Assembly: GCF_013377235.1 (NCBI RefSeq)
Contig: NZ_CP016226.1
Coordinates: 1,984,001 to 2,048,000 of the forward strand
Source of the DNA: Mannheimia varigena
Lineage (GTDB): Bacteria > Pseudomonadota > Gammaproteobacteria > Enterobacterales > Pasteurellaceae
Reading direction: 5' to 3'
DNA length: 64,000 nucleotides
Position 1 is the first letter of the stretch. Every line of letters starts with the position of its first letter. A program made the translations under genes and the position numbers. A model generated the notes under the pieces. It made no database searches, was not told the origin of the DNA, and saw nothing but the letters and a program-made list of their open reading frames with translations. Shown piece by piece: positions 25,361-34,853 of the stretch.

Positions 25361-27121
25361 ATGTTTAAACTTAAAAGCGGCTTTGTGCTGCTTAATGCAG
25401 CGTTACTTACTGCTTGCTCAGCAAATGGTGGAAGTTTTGATGTTCAATCATCTAAAGCTGAATCTCATACGTCAAATGTACCTCAAAAACCAAGTTTACA
25501 AGATGATAATAGCAGCGCAAGACGTACAGTAAATAGTACTGAAGCTGCAGTTCTATTGAAGCCAGGATTTGGTTTTTCAGCCAAAATTCCGCGTCGTAAT
25601 CTACAACCTTTTTCGAAAGGAGGTGAAGAAGTAGCTCCTATTGGTGATATAACGGAGATTACTGGAGATATAACCAAAATTCCGTATGAAGAAGAGGTAA
25701 AAGCGTACGGTAGTAGTGATGACGGATTTAGTCATACTCATGATGGTAAGCACAAACTACATACAAGAGATTTTAATTTTGTCCGTTCCGGCTATGTATT
25801 GCACTCTGGTGCAAAACCTGAAAGGGAGGCTAAAGATATTTTTAGAATAGGTGCACATGGGTATGTTTACTATTTAGGTACTGAGCCTGCAAAAGCAATG
25901 CCAGCCCAAAAAGCTACTTATAATGGGTACTGGGATTTTACTACTGATGCAAGAAAAGGGAAAGATAACAAGTATTTTAATAATTCAGCAGCAGGTATAA
26001 ACATTGGTGCAACGCCGGAAAATAGGCACGATGTTAATGTGGATGACCCTACAAAACCAATGGGGCATACAGGCGAGTTTACTGCTGATTTTACTAATAA
26101 AACTTTAACTGGAACATTAGTAAGTAATGGTTATGTTAGTCGTACTACAGAGCAAGAAATTACACCAATGTACTACATAGATGCCAAAATTAAAGGCAAT
26201 CGCTTTGCAGGTAAAGCAAATGCAAAAAATCCCAATGATCCTTATTTTGGTAAAAGTTCTACTACGCTTGAAGGGGGATTTTTTGGCGGAGAGGCTCAAG
26301 AACTCGCCGGTAAATTCTTAGCGGATGATAAGTCAATATTTGTTGTTTTTGCAGGCAAACGGGATGCAAAAGAAAATGATAGCGAAAGAACCTTTGATGC
26401 TCTCAAAATTAACTTGAAAGACTTGAGTAAAACTGAAATGGATACTTTCGGGAATGCGACACATTTGATTATTAATAATCAGCAAATTCCTCTTATCGCA
26501 GAAGGTAAAAATAGCTTTTCCGAAATGAAATTTGATGATGTGGTTACCCGTACTATAAATGGTAAAACGTATCGAATTTCAGTTTGTTGTAATAATTTAG
26601 ACTATGTCAAATTTGGGACTTACAATGTAGAAAACGATAATGATAGTGCTCATCAATATTTAGTGGGTGAACGTACAGCAGTGATGGATTTACCAAGCGG
26701 GATGGTGCAATATCGCGGAACTTGGAATGGGATAATGCGTAGCAAATCCGGTCCGGTAGGAGCTGAGTCACCAAGTAATAGTGAAAGTGGCACTCGCTCA
26801 CTCTTTGATGTAGATTTTGCCAATAAAAAAATCAATGGCAAATTGATTGCTAATGATGGCGTTGAAGAACGTCCAATGCTAACACTTGAAGGTGAAGTGA
26901 AAGCTAATGGTTTTGCAGGGACTGCCAAAACGAGTGATTCTGGTTTTAATCTTGATCCGAAAAGTACCAATGGTGGCACGGTAGTACATATCAATACCCA
27001 ATTTGAAGGGGGTTTTTATGGTCCCAAAGCAACTGAATTAGGTGGTATTGTGCATAGTGCAGAAACGGATAAAGATAAAGTCAGTATTATGTTTGGCGGT
27101 AAACGTCAAATAGAAAAATAA
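25361..27121 (+). CDS. tbpB: transferrin-binding protein B (surface lipoprotein)
   Basis: Bilobed outer-membrane lipoprotein that captures iron-loaded host transferrin and hands it to TbpA. 586 aa, the size reported for ruminant Pasteurellaceae TbpB. Lipobox LLTAC with Cys19, a disordered anchor segment, then two lobes each ending in a beta-barrel repeat: GGFFGGEAQELAGKF in the N-lobe and GGFYGPKATELGG in the C-lobe. The paired barrel motifs identify the family. The start follows AAAGGAGAC. tbpA follows after 85 bp, with an imperfect uptake signal in between. Confidence 0.95.
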   Translation: MFKLKSGFVLLNAALLTACSANGGSFDVQSSKAESHTSNVPQKPSLQDDNSSARRTVNSTEAAVLLKPGFGFSAKIPRRNLQPFSKGGEEVAPIGDITEITGDITKIPYEEEVKAYGSSDDGFSHTHDGKHKLHTRDFNFVRSGYVLHSGAKPEREAKDIFRIGAHGYVYYLGTEPAKAMPAQKATYNGYWDFTTDARKGKDNKYFNNSAAGINIGATPENRHDVNVDDPTKPMGHTGEFTADFTNKTLTGTLVSNGYVSRTTEQEITPMYYIDAKIKGNRFAGKANAKNPNDPYFGKSSTTLEGGFFGGEAQELAGKFLADDKSIFVVFAGKRDAKENDSERTFDALKINLKDLSKTEMDTFGNATHLIINNQQIPLIAEGKNSFSEMKFDDVVTRTINGKTYRISVCCNNLDYVKFGTYNVENDNDSAHQYLVGERTAVMDLPSGMVQYRGTWNGIMRSKSGPVGAESPSNSESGTRSLFDVDFANKKINGKLIANDGVEERPMLTLEGEVKANGFAGTAKTSDSGFNLDPKSTNGGTVVHINTQFEGGFYGPKATELGGIVHSAETDKDKVSIMFGGKRQIEK

Positions 27122-27206
27122 TCATAATTTCTTCGCTCGTTTCACTTAAGCAAGCGGGTTATTTTTTATAAAAATTTGCAAAATTAAATAAAGGAGATCC
27201 TACTTA

Positions 27207-30017
27207 ATGATAATGAAATATCATCATTTTCGCTATTCAACCATTGCGTCAGCGGTGTTGTTTGCACTTTCCCATTCATATAGTGCGGCGACTGAAAATG
27301 AAAAAATGACAGAAAATAGTGATGTGGCTGTTTTAGACGAAGTTATTGTAACAGAAAGTCGTTACGCTCACGAACGTCAAAACGAGGTAACCGGCTTAGG
27401 AAAAGTTGTTAAAAATTATAGTGAGATGAGTAAAAATCAAATTCTTGGGATTCGTGATTTAACTCGCTATGATCCCGGGATTTCGGTTGTTGAACAAGGT
27501 AGAGGGGCTAGTAGTGGTTATGCTATTCGAGGAGTAGATAAAAACCGAGTTGCTATGTTAGTTGATGGTCTACCACAAGCACAGCATTATAATACTCTTG
27601 GCTCAAGTGCTAATGGTGGGGCGATAAATGAAATCGAATATGAGAATATTCGCTCAATTGAATTAAGTAAAGGGGCAAGCTCTGCTGAATATGGCTCTGG
27701 TGCTCTCGGTGGAGCAATTAGTTTCCGCAGTAAAGATGCTCAGGATGTAATTAAAGATGGACAACAGTGGGGATTAGATACTAAGACCGCTTATACCAGT
27801 AAAAATAGCCATTTTTTACAATCTATTGCCGCTGCGGGAGAAGCCAACGGATTTGAAGCCCTTGTAATTGCGACCCATCGTAACGGTAAAGAGACTAAAG
27901 TCCACTCTGAAGCCAATAAACTACATCATAATATTCAACGTATCACCGGTTTTGAAAATCGCTATGATCTTTACCCCGGGTCTGCACAAAATGCTCCTGG
28001 AGGATCATTTTTTATCGTAGAGGATGCTTGTCCAACATTGGATTGCACCCCACGAGCAACCGTTAAATTGAATCGTGATAATTTCCCGTTTAGAAAAGCA
28101 CCGGAATATACTTCCGAAGAACGTAAACAGATTGAGCAAATTCCTTATCGTACTGAGCAGTTATCTGCTAAAGAATATACAGGTAAAGAGCGTATTGCAC
28201 CAAATCCTTTGGATTATAAGAGCAATTCTGTTTTCGTGAAGTTAGGTTATCATTTTAATTCTTCTCATTATCTTGGTACGGTTTTAGAAGATACGAAGCA
28301 GCGTTATGATATACGTGATATGCAAACGCCGGCTTACTACACAAAAGATGATGTTAATATTAAGCTAGATAATCTATGGAGTAAGAACCCTGTTTATGAA
28401 GGTAATAATATTTTAGATGGCTTAGTATTTGATAGAAGTATCCCTTATGGGCTGCGTTATAGCCGTGTAAAATTTTTTGATGAACATCATCATAAACGTC
28501 GTTTAGGTTTCAATTATCAATACAAGCCGGAAAATAATCGTTGGCTGGATAGTTTTAAACTCATTGCTGATAAACAAAATATTGAGTTATATAGCCGTAT
28601 GCACCGCTTGCATTGTAGCGATTATCCGAACGTTGATAAAAATTGCCGCCCTAGCTTGGATAAAGCTTGGTCTATGTATCAAACTGAACGCAATAATTAT
28701 CAAGAAAAACACCGCTTGATCCGCTTAGAATTTGATAAAGCATTTACTGCTGGGCAAGGGATATTTAAACAGACTCATAAGATGAATTTTAGCCTTGGCT
28801 TTGATCGTTTTAATTCTCTAATGAACCACGGTGATATGTATGCCCAATACACCAAAGGCGGATATATCAATATTCGCGGCAGAGGACGATTAGATGATCC
28901 TTATATCTATCGACGCCTTCCACGTAGTATTGAAACTGTATCATTATGTGACAATAAACATGGCGGTATTTTAAACTGCGAACCTCGTAAAATTAAAGGA
29001 GACAGCCGTTTTGTCAGCTTCCGTGATTTAATAACTAGCGAGTATGTTGATCTTGGCTTAGGGGTACGTTTTGATCAACATCGATTTAAATCTGATGATC
29101 TATGGACACTTAGTCGAACTTATCGAAATTGGTCTTGGAATGGTGGTATCACGCTCAAACCAAGCGACTTTGTTGCACTTTCATACCGTATTTCCAATGG
29201 ATTTAGAGTACCGGCTTTCTACGAACTTTATGGTAAACGAACTCATATTGGCTTAATTGATAATGAATATGTGCAAAATGAGCAACGCAACCACCGCTTA
29301 GAGCCGGAAAAATCAATGAATCATGAAATGGGGGTAAGTTTTAAAGGGCAATTTGGTTATATTGATGTGAGCTATTTCCGAAATAATTATCGGAATATGA
29401 TCGCAACGGCTTGTAAAAAACTCACACATAAGAAATCCGAATGTTTCTATAACTACCATAATATTCAAGATGTGGTTTTAAATGGAGTGAATTTAATCGC
29501 CAAATTCGATCTACACGGTATTCTCTCACTAATTCCTGATGGATTTTATTCTTCGGTAGCGTACAACCGTGTCAAAGTAAAAGATCGGAAACTCACCGAC
29601 CAAAGATTGACCAGTGTAAATGATCCGATATTAGATGCGATTCAACCTGCTCGCTATGTGTTTGGATTTGGCTATGATCATCCCGAAGAAAAATGGGGGA
29701 TTGGAATTACAACTACTTACTCTAGAGCTAAAAAAGCAGATGAGGTTTCAGGAACACGACACCACGGTATACATCGTGTTGATTTAGGCGGCAAGCTCAC
29801 CAATTCTTGGTATACGCATGATATTACGGGCTATCTCAACTATAAAAACTATACTTTACGTGGCGGTATTTATAACGTAACTAATCGTAAATATTCCACT
29901 TGGGAGTCTGTACGCCAATCTAGTGTGAATGCAGTCAATCAAGACCAAGGTAGCAATTATACCCGATTTGCTGCTCCCGGACGAAATTTCAGTTTAGCAT
30001 TTGAAATGAAGTTCTAG
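27207..30017 (+). CDS. tbpA: transferrin-binding protein A (TonB-dependent receptor)
   Basis: Outer-membrane barrel that strips iron from host transferrin and imports it. 936 aa. Signal peptide to about residue 27, TonB box DEVIVTE at residues 44-50, plug domain (RDLTRYDPGISVVEQGRG, YAIRGVDKNRVAMLVDG), and the C-terminal barrel ending in Phe (NFSLAFEMKF). Extracellular loops with paired cysteines (DACPTLDC, LHCSDYPNVDKNC) fit TbpA loops. ATG at 27207 follows AAGGAGAT with 8 bp spacing; ATG 27213 is possible. Energy comes from ExbB-ExbD-TonB at 7.5-9.3 kb. Confidence 0.96.
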   Translation: MIMKYHHFRYSTIASAVLFALSHSYSAATENEKMTENSDVAVLDEVIVTESRYAHERQNEVTGLGKVVKNYSEMSKNQILGIRDLTRYDPGISVVEQGRGASSGYAIRGVDKNRVAMLVDGLPQAQHYNTLGSSANGGAINEIEYENIRSIELSKGASSAEYGSGALGGAISFRSKDAQDVIKDGQQWGLDTKTAYTSKNSHFLQSIAAAGEANGFEALVIATHRNGKETKVHSEANKLHHNIQRITGFENRYDLYPGSAQNAPGGSFFIVEDACPTLDCTPRATVKLNRDNFPFRKAPEYTSEERKQIEQIPYRTEQLSAKEYTGKERIAPNPLDYKSNSVFVKLGYHFNSSHYLGTVLEDTKQRYDIRDMQTPAYYTKDDVNIKLDNLWSKNPVYEGNNILDGLVFDRSIPYGLRYSRVKFFDEHHHKRRLGFNYQYKPENNRWLDSFKLIADKQNIELYSRMHRLHCSDYPNVDKNCRPSLDKAWSMYQTERNNYQEKHRLIRLEFDKAFTAGQGIFKQTHKMNFSLGFDRFNSLMNHGDMYAQYTKGGYINIRGRGRLDDPYIYRRLPRSIETVSLCDNKHGGILNCEPRKIKGDSRFVSFRDLITSEYVDLGLGVRFDQHRFKSDDLWTLSRTYRNWSWNGGITLKPSDFVALSYRISNGFRVPAFYELYGKRTHIGLIDNEYVQNEQRNHRLEPEKSMNHEMGVSFKGQFGYIDVSYFRNNYRNMIATACKKLTHKKSECFYNYHNIQDVVLNGVNLIAKFDLHGILSLIPDGFYSSVAYNRVKVKDRKLTDQRLTSVNDPILDAIQPARYVFGFGYDHPEEKWGIGITTTYSRAKKADEVSGTRHHGIHRVDLGGKLTNSWYTHDITGYLNYKNYTLRGGIYNVTNRKYSTWESVRQSSVNAVNQDQGSNYTRFAAPGRNFSLAFEMKF

Positions 30018-30034
30018 CTGTTTAAATAAACTAG

Positions 30035-30067
30035 AAAAAACGCTGAATGGTATATTCAGCGTTTTTT
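30035..30067. terminator. bidirectional terminator between tbpA and fis
   Basis: AAAAAACGCTGAAT with ATTCAGCGTTTTTT, loop GGTAT. The A and T tracts make it work for both convergent operons. Confidence 0.9.
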
Positions 30068-30117
30068 ATTTGCTTAATTAATATACGAATTAAAATCGTT
30101 TTTTATGATGCTTAAGA

Positions 30118-30414
30118 TTAGCCCATACCGTATTTTTTTAATTTTTTACGTAATGTGCCACGGTTAATGCCTAACATTGTTGCAGCACGAGTTTGGTTAC
30201 CGCGAGTATATTGCATCACCATATCTAACATCGGGTGTTCGATTTCAGATAATACTAATTCGTATAATTCTGTTGGATCTTCACCATTTAATTGAGATAA
30301 ATAGTTTTTTAATGCTGCTTTAACGTTATCGCGCAGAGGTTTATTAACCTGCTGTGCCTGTGCATTTAACATTGTTACTGTTAATGGGTTTTGTGTAGGT
30401 TGTTGTTCTAACAT
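30118..30414 (-). CDS. fis: DNA-binding protein Fis
   Basis: Nucleoid-associated protein and growth-phase regulator. 98 aa, the size of E. coli Fis. The C-terminal helix-turn-helix (GNQTRAATMLGINRGTLRKKLKKYGM) is essentially the enterobacterial sequence, preceded by the dimer core LYELVLSEIEHPMLD. It is downstream of dusB, the conserved operon. Confidence 0.98.
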   Translation of the reverse strand: MLEQQPTQNPLTVTMLNAQAQQVNKPLRDNVKAALKNYLSQLNGEDPTELYELVLSEIEHPMLDMVMQYTRGNQTRAATMLGINRGTLRKKLKKYGMG

Positions 30415-30446
30415 TTTTTTTTCTATCCAACGTTATTATTAAGATT

Positions 30447-31409
30447 CTAACGAATCGATTTAACAAAATCTTCTAATGCGTTTAATTGCTCTTTAGTTGA
30501 GCTTAACGTATTAAAAGTGCGTTTAAAATTTGATTCCGGTTGCAATTGTTCCACATACCAACCAACATGTTTACGGGCAATTCGATAGCCTTTATCTTCC
30601 CCATAAAATTGGTGTAAGTCTTCAATATGCTTAAACATCAGTTGATATTTTTCATTTTCGGGTAATGTGGAATATTGCCCAGTTTCAAAAAAATCGTTGA
30701 TTTCCTTAAATAGCCAAGGATTTCCAAAACTACCTCGTCCGATCATCACTGCATCAGCATTAGTGTAATCTAAAACAGATTTCGCTTTTTCTGCTGAAAT
30801 GATATCGCCATTGGCAATAATTGGAATGGATACGGCTTGTTTAACGGCTTTAATGCTTTCATATTCTGCCACGCCATTGAATAAACAACTGCGAGTGCGT
30901 CCATGAATAGTGAGGGCTTTAATGCCAGCTTGTTCTGCAATTTTGGCTATTGTCAGACAATTTCTATTTTCAGGATCCCAGCCTGTTCTAATTTTGAGAG
31001 TAACAGGTACATCAACGGCATTCACTACAGTATCTAATATTTGAGCGACTAATTCAGGCTCACGCAGCAGAGCAGAGCCTGCCATTTTTTTGTTTACCTT
31101 TTTCGCAGGACAGCCCATATTAATATCAATAATATCTGCCCCATACTCAACATTTACTTTTGCGGCTTCTGCCATCTCAAATGGGTCTGAACCTGCAATT
31201 TGCACAGCATTGATACCGATTTCTTCGTGATGTGCTAAACGCAATCTCGATTTCTCGGTATGCCATACATCAGGATTTGTGGACATCATTTCTGAAAACG
31301 TCAAACCTGCACCAAGTTGGCTACATAATCGGCGAAAAGGCTGGTCGGTAATACCTGCCATCGGTGCAAGGAAAATACGGTTTTTAATTTCATATTGTCC
31401 TATTTGCAT
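30447..31409 (-). CDS. dusB: tRNA-dihydrouridine synthase B
   Basis: FMN- and NADPH-dependent enzyme reducing uridine in the tRNA D-loop. 320 aa. Catalytic Cys100 in DINMGCPAKKVNKK; FMN-binding APMAGITDQPFR at the N-terminus; IPIIANGDI and MIGRGSFGNPW in the barrel. First gene of dusB-fis. Its 5' leader contains two hairpins (31462-31523). Confidence 0.96.
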   Translation of the reverse strand: MQIGQYEIKNRIFLAPMAGITDQPFRRLCSQLGAGLTFSEMMSTNPDVWHTEKSRLRLAHHEEIGINAVQIAGSDPFEMAEAAKVNVEYGADIIDINMGCPAKKVNKKMAGSALLREPELVAQILDTVVNAVDVPVTLKIRTGWDPENRNCLTIAKIAEQAGIKALTIHGRTRSCLFNGVAEYESIKAVKQAVSIPIIANGDIISAEKAKSVLDYTNADAVMIGRGSFGNPWLFKEINDFFETGQYSTLPENEKYQLMFKHIEDLHQFYGEDKGYRIARKHVGWYVEQLQPESNFKRTFNTLSSTKEQLNALEDFVKSIR

Positions 31410-31461
31410 TTTTAACCTTTTATTAACAAATTTGAAGTAATTTTAACCAGAGGGATATCCA

Positions 31462-31489
31462 AATAAAAAGTACGGCAAATACCGTACTT
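31462..31489 (-). terminator. hairpin between sixA and dusB (sixA terminator or dusB leader attenuator)
   Basis: Reverse strand: AAGTACGG, loop TATTTG, CCGTACTT, then TTTATTT. It can end sixA transcripts. But it lies downstream of the predicted dusB promoter (31535-31540), so it would also sit in the dusB-fis leader. Confidence 0.65.
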
Positions 31490-31534
31490 CTTTATTAATC
31501 ATTTAGTTATCAGTTTTACTGATTTAGGGGGCGT

Positions 31535-31540
31535 ATAATA
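31535..31540 (-). promoter_or_regulatory. candidate dusB-fis promoter with GC-rich discriminator
   Basis: Reverse strand -10 TATTAT followed by ACGCCCCC. The -35 (TTCCAA at 17 bp) is poor. E. coli fis also has a GC-rich discriminator linked to stringent control. The -10 is embedded in the palindrome GCGTATAATACGC, so the strand is not certain. Confidence 0.4.
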
Positions 31541-31628
31541 CGCATTTTTTAATCATTTTGGAAGTCTATAAATTAGACAATTTGCAAAAATAGTGAAAAT
31601 ATTTTTATTGACAATATAAAAAATAGGG

Positions 31629-32117
31629 CTAAATGTGTTTTATTTCAGCAACTTCGCCACTGTTTCCAAGCCAATGAATTTCCGCAATGGTGGAAGTTGG
31701 GAATTGCACATTGCTTTGATTATTCGTTAAGCGTTGGCTTAAATCGTAAACCAGTGGTAAATGAGAAATCAACAGAATATTTTTTGCCCCTTCTTCTCTT
31801 AAAAAATGGAGATAGTCTTCAATCACATAAGGGTTGCCATCTGGAGTAATTTCTTCCCACTCTTCAGTAAGATTTGCAAAATTTTGCGAAAAATTGACCG
31901 CTTGCATACCTGTAATGAGATTTTCAAGGGTTTGTTTAGCACGAAGGTAAGGGCTAACCAGAATTTTATCGAGTTTAATTTGTTTTCCGTTTAAATATTC
32001 GCCAAGCCATTTGCCTTGCGAAATAACATTTTTTATACCATTATTGGTTAAAGTGCGATCGGCGTCGTTTGGGGAATTAAAACTGGCTTCTCCGTGTCGC
32101 ATAATCCAAATATTCAT
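31629..32117 (-). CDS. sixA: phosphohistidine phosphatase SixA
   Basis: Small histidine-phosphatase that in E. coli dephosphorylates ArcB HPt or PTS-Ntr partners. 162 aa (E. coli 161). Catalytic RHGE motif with His8 at the N-terminus (NIWIMRHGEASF), second His in LLISHLPLVYDL. An uptake signal (TTGACCGCTTGC, near 31895) lies inside the gene. Divergent from pykA. Confidence 0.93.
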   Translation of the reverse strand: MNIWIMRHGEASFNSPNDADRTLTNNGIKNVISQGKWLGEYLNGKQIKLDKILVSPYLRAKQTLENLITGMQAVNFSQNFANLTEEWEEITPDGNPYVIEDYLHFLREEGAKNILLISHLPLVYDLSQRLTNNQSNVQFPTSTIAEIHWLGNSGEVAEIKHI

Positions 32118-32136
32118 AATATTCTCCTTACTTGTA

Positions 32137-32165
32137 TTTAAACTCTTGCCATTTAGGCGTATAAT
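32137..32165 (+). promoter_or_regulatory. candidate pykA promoter
   Basis: Perfect -10 TATAAT at 32160-32165 with a weak -35 TTTAAA 17 bp upstream, 77 bp before the pykA start. Confidence 0.45.
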
Positions 32166-32241
32166 GACCCCCGTTTAACACATAATCAAGTGCTTAGAAA
32201 GATTTTAACTTATATTTTTAAATTTATTACGGAGTCAAATA

Positions 32242-33681
32242 ATGTCTAGAAAACTCAGAAGAACCAAGATCGTTTGTACAATGGGGCCAGCAACAGATCG
32301 TGGCAATACGTTAGAAAAAATTATTGCTGCAGGTGCAAATATGGTGCGTATGAACTTCTCTCATGGTATTCCTGAAGATCATATTGAACGTGCAAATAAA
32401 GTGCGTGAAATTGCCTCAAGATTAGGTCGCCATGTTGCTATTTTAGGCGATTTACAAGGTCCTAAAATTCGTGTTTCGACTTTCAAAGATGGCAAAATTT
32501 TCTTAAACATTGGCGATAAATTTACCTTAGATGCAGATTTACCACGTGGCGAAGGTCATCAATATGCAGTAGGTTTAGACTATAAAAATCTACCAAACGA
32601 TGTAGTACCGGGCGATATTCTGTTATTAGATGATGGTAATGTACAACTTAAAGTGTTAGAAGTTGAAGGTATGCGTGTTCATACTGAAGTAACCGTTGGT
32701 GGTCCTTTATCAAATAATAAAGGGATTAATAAATTAGGCGGTGGTTTATCAGCTCCTGCACTAACTGAAAAAGATAAAGAAGATATTAAATTAGCCGCGA
32801 AAATCGGTGTAGATTACTTAGCGGTTTCATTCCCACAATCAAGTGCGGATTTAGAATATGCTCGCCAATTAGCGAAAGAAGCAGGTTTAGATGCAAAAAT
32901 CGTGGCAAAAGTTGAACGTGCAGAAACCGTTGGCACAGAAGAAGCAATGGACGACATCATTTTAGGTGCAGACGTAGTGATGGTTGCTCGTGGTGATTTA
33001 GGGGTTGAAATCGGTGATGCAGCATTAGTTGGCGTACAAAAACGTTTAATCCGTCGTGCTCGTAAATTAAACCGTGTGGTAATTACAGCAACACAAATGA
33101 TGGAATCAATGATCAAAAAACCAATGCCAACCCGTGCAGAGGTTATGGACGTTGCGAACGCAGTATTAGATGGCACTGATGCAGTAATGCTTTCAGGCGA
33201 AACAGCAAACGGCGATTACCCAGTAGAAACAGTAAGATCAATGGCAGATGTATGTTTAGGTGCAGAGACGATGCCAAGCATCAATATTTCACGCCACCGT
33301 ATGGAAGGTACATTTAAAACTATTGAAGAAGCGGTTGCAATGTCTGCAATGTACACAGCAAACCATTTAGAAGGTGTATCGGCAATTGTTTCATTAACAC
33401 AATCAGGCGAAACTGCAAAATTAATGAGCCGTATCAGCTCTGGCTTACCAATTTATGCTCTTTCTCGTAACCAAAAAGCCTTGAACCTTTGTGCGTTATA
33501 TCGTGGTGTAACACCAGTGCTTTACAATGAAGAAAGCCGTACAATGGATGGAGCGAAAAAAGCAATTTCTTTATTAAAAGAGCAAGGTTATTTATTAACA
33601 GGCGAATTAGTGCTTTTAACTCACGGTGATGAATTAAAAGCAGGTGGCACAAACACTTGCCGTATCTTAAGAGTTGAATAA
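32242..33681 (+). CDS. pykA: pyruvate kinase (PykA type)
   Basis: Converts phosphoenolpyruvate and ADP to pyruvate and ATP, the last step of glycolysis. 479 aa, one residue shorter than E. coli PykA and very similar along its whole length (LGDLQGPKIRVSTF, VSFPQSSADLEYARQLA, VARGDLGVEIG, TATQMMESM). The AMP-activated PykA type is favoured over PykF by the sequence match. Strong terminator downstream. Confidence 0.96.
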   Translation: MSRKLRRTKIVCTMGPATDRGNTLEKIIAAGANMVRMNFSHGIPEDHIERANKVREIASRLGRHVAILGDLQGPKIRVSTFKDGKIFLNIGDKFTLDADLPRGEGHQYAVGLDYKNLPNDVVPGDILLLDDGNVQLKVLEVEGMRVHTEVTVGGPLSNNKGINKLGGGLSAPALTEKDKEDIKLAAKIGVDYLAVSFPQSSADLEYARQLAKEAGLDAKIVAKVERAETVGTEEAMDDIILGADVVMVARGDLGVEIGDAALVGVQKRLIRRARKLNRVVITATQMMESMIKKPMPTRAEVMDVANAVLDGTDAVMLSGETANGDYPVETVRSMADVCLGAETMPSINISRHRMEGTFKTIEEAVAMSAMYTANHLEGVSAIVSLTQSGETAKLMSRISSGLPIYALSRNQKALNLCALYRGVTPVLYNEESRTMDGAKKAISLLKEQGYLLTGELVLLTHGDELKAGGTNTCRILRVE

Positions 33682-33698
33682 TCTCATCAATTAAAACC

Positions 33699-33734
33699 AA
33701 AAGCCACATAAAACACTTTATGTGGCTTTTTTTA
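33699..33734 (+). terminator. pykA terminator
   Basis: AAAAGCCACATAAA with TTTATGTGGCTTTT and a T run. Confidence 0.9.
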
Positions 33735-33778
33735 TGTCTTAATATAAGCTTATTTAATGTTTAACCTATTAGATCATT

Positions 33779-34816
33779 ATGCCAAATAAACCACTCTCGA
33801 TTTGTATTTTACGTCTATCAGCTATTGGTGATGTGTGTCATACTTTAGCTGTAGTACAAGCTATTCAGAGACATTATCCTTCTGCTGAAATCACTTGGAT
33901 TATCGGTAAAACAGAAGCTGCTTTAATGAAAGATATCCCTAATGTGCAATTAATCCCTTTTGATAAGAAATTAGGGTGGAAAGAAATATTTACAGTGTGG
34001 AGCAGGCTTTCTCACAAGCGGTTTGATTTTTTACTTAATTTGCAAACTGCATTTCGGGCTTCAATGCTTTCGCTTGGTATTAAAGCTAATAAAAAAATCG
34101 GATTTAATAAAGACAGGGCAAGGGAAATGCAGTGGTTATTTACCAATCAGAAAGTAGAAATAATAAATTCCCCACATGTTCTTGATGGGCAAATGATGTT
34201 TGCGAAAGCCATTGGAGTAACAGATTTATCAGCAAAGTGGTATTTACCTGTGAATGATGAAGATTTAGATTATGGAAGGCAATTCATTGATTTTAATAGA
34301 AAAAATGTGCTAATTGCCCCTTGTTCAAGTAAAAAAGAGAAAGATTGGCTACCGGAAAGATATGCAGAAATTGCGAACTGGTTAAGTGAGCAAAATATCA
34401 ATATATTAATTGCAGGTTCATCTTCTCAATATGAAATGGAAACAGCAAATAAAATTCAGCAACTTGCACCTAAATGCGTCAATATTGCAGGTAAAACCTC
34501 ATTAAAACAACTTGCAGGTATTGTTCGTCAGGTTGATTTAGTGATCTCTTCAGATTCAGGCCCAGCCCATATTGCTACTACACAGAATACACCTGTTATT
34601 GGCTTGTACGCAATCCACAATCCAAGACGTACTGGGCCTTATCAAGATTTAGATAAAGTTGTGTCTGTATATGATGAAGCAATTTTGCAATCTTATGCTA
34701 AATCTTGGCAAGAACTCGCTTGGGCAACCAAAGCTAAAGGCAAAGATTGGATGGAAAAAATCAGTGTTGATATGGTTAAGCAAAAAATAGTTGAAACTTT
34801 AAAAATAAAGCTGTAA
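33779..34816 (+). CDS. opsX: LPS heptosyltransferase, glycosyltransferase family 9 (OpsX-like)
   Basis: Adds a heptose to the KDO of the lipooligosaccharide inner core at the cytoplasmic face. 345 aa with the GT9 plan: N-terminal ICILRLSAIGDVCHT, a central substrate cleft (IAPCSSKKEKDWLPERYAEI), and the nucleotide-sugar motif VISSDSGPAHIAT. The sequence fits the OpsX subgroup of Haemophilus better than RfaF. An uptake signal (CACAAGCGGTTTG) is in frame near 34014. It follows pykA by 97 bp, beyond a terminator. Confidence 0.85.
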   Translation: MPNKPLSICILRLSAIGDVCHTLAVVQAIQRHYPSAEITWIIGKTEAALMKDIPNVQLIPFDKKLGWKEIFTVWSRLSHKRFDFLLNLQTAFRASMLSLGIKANKKIGFNKDRAREMQWLFTNQKVEIINSPHVLDGQMMFAKAIGVTDLSAKWYLPVNDEDLDYGRQFIDFNRKNVLIAPCSSKKEKDWLPERYAEIANWLSEQNINILIAGSSSQYEMETANKIQQLAPKCVNIAGKTSLKQLAGIVRQVDLVISSDSGPAHIATTQNTPVIGLYAIHNPRRTGPYQDLDKVVSVYDEAILQSYAKSWQELAWATKAKGKDWMEKISVDMVKQKIVETLKIKL

Positions 34817-34853
34817 AGTGAGTGTAATTTAAGGTTTACACAAGGAAATAAAA

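Noticed and set aside
25600..25640. Resemblance of a tbpB segment (TTTTTCGAAAGGAGG) to MITE ends
   Set aside because: It is short, lacks a partner repeat, and lies within an intact conserved reading frame.
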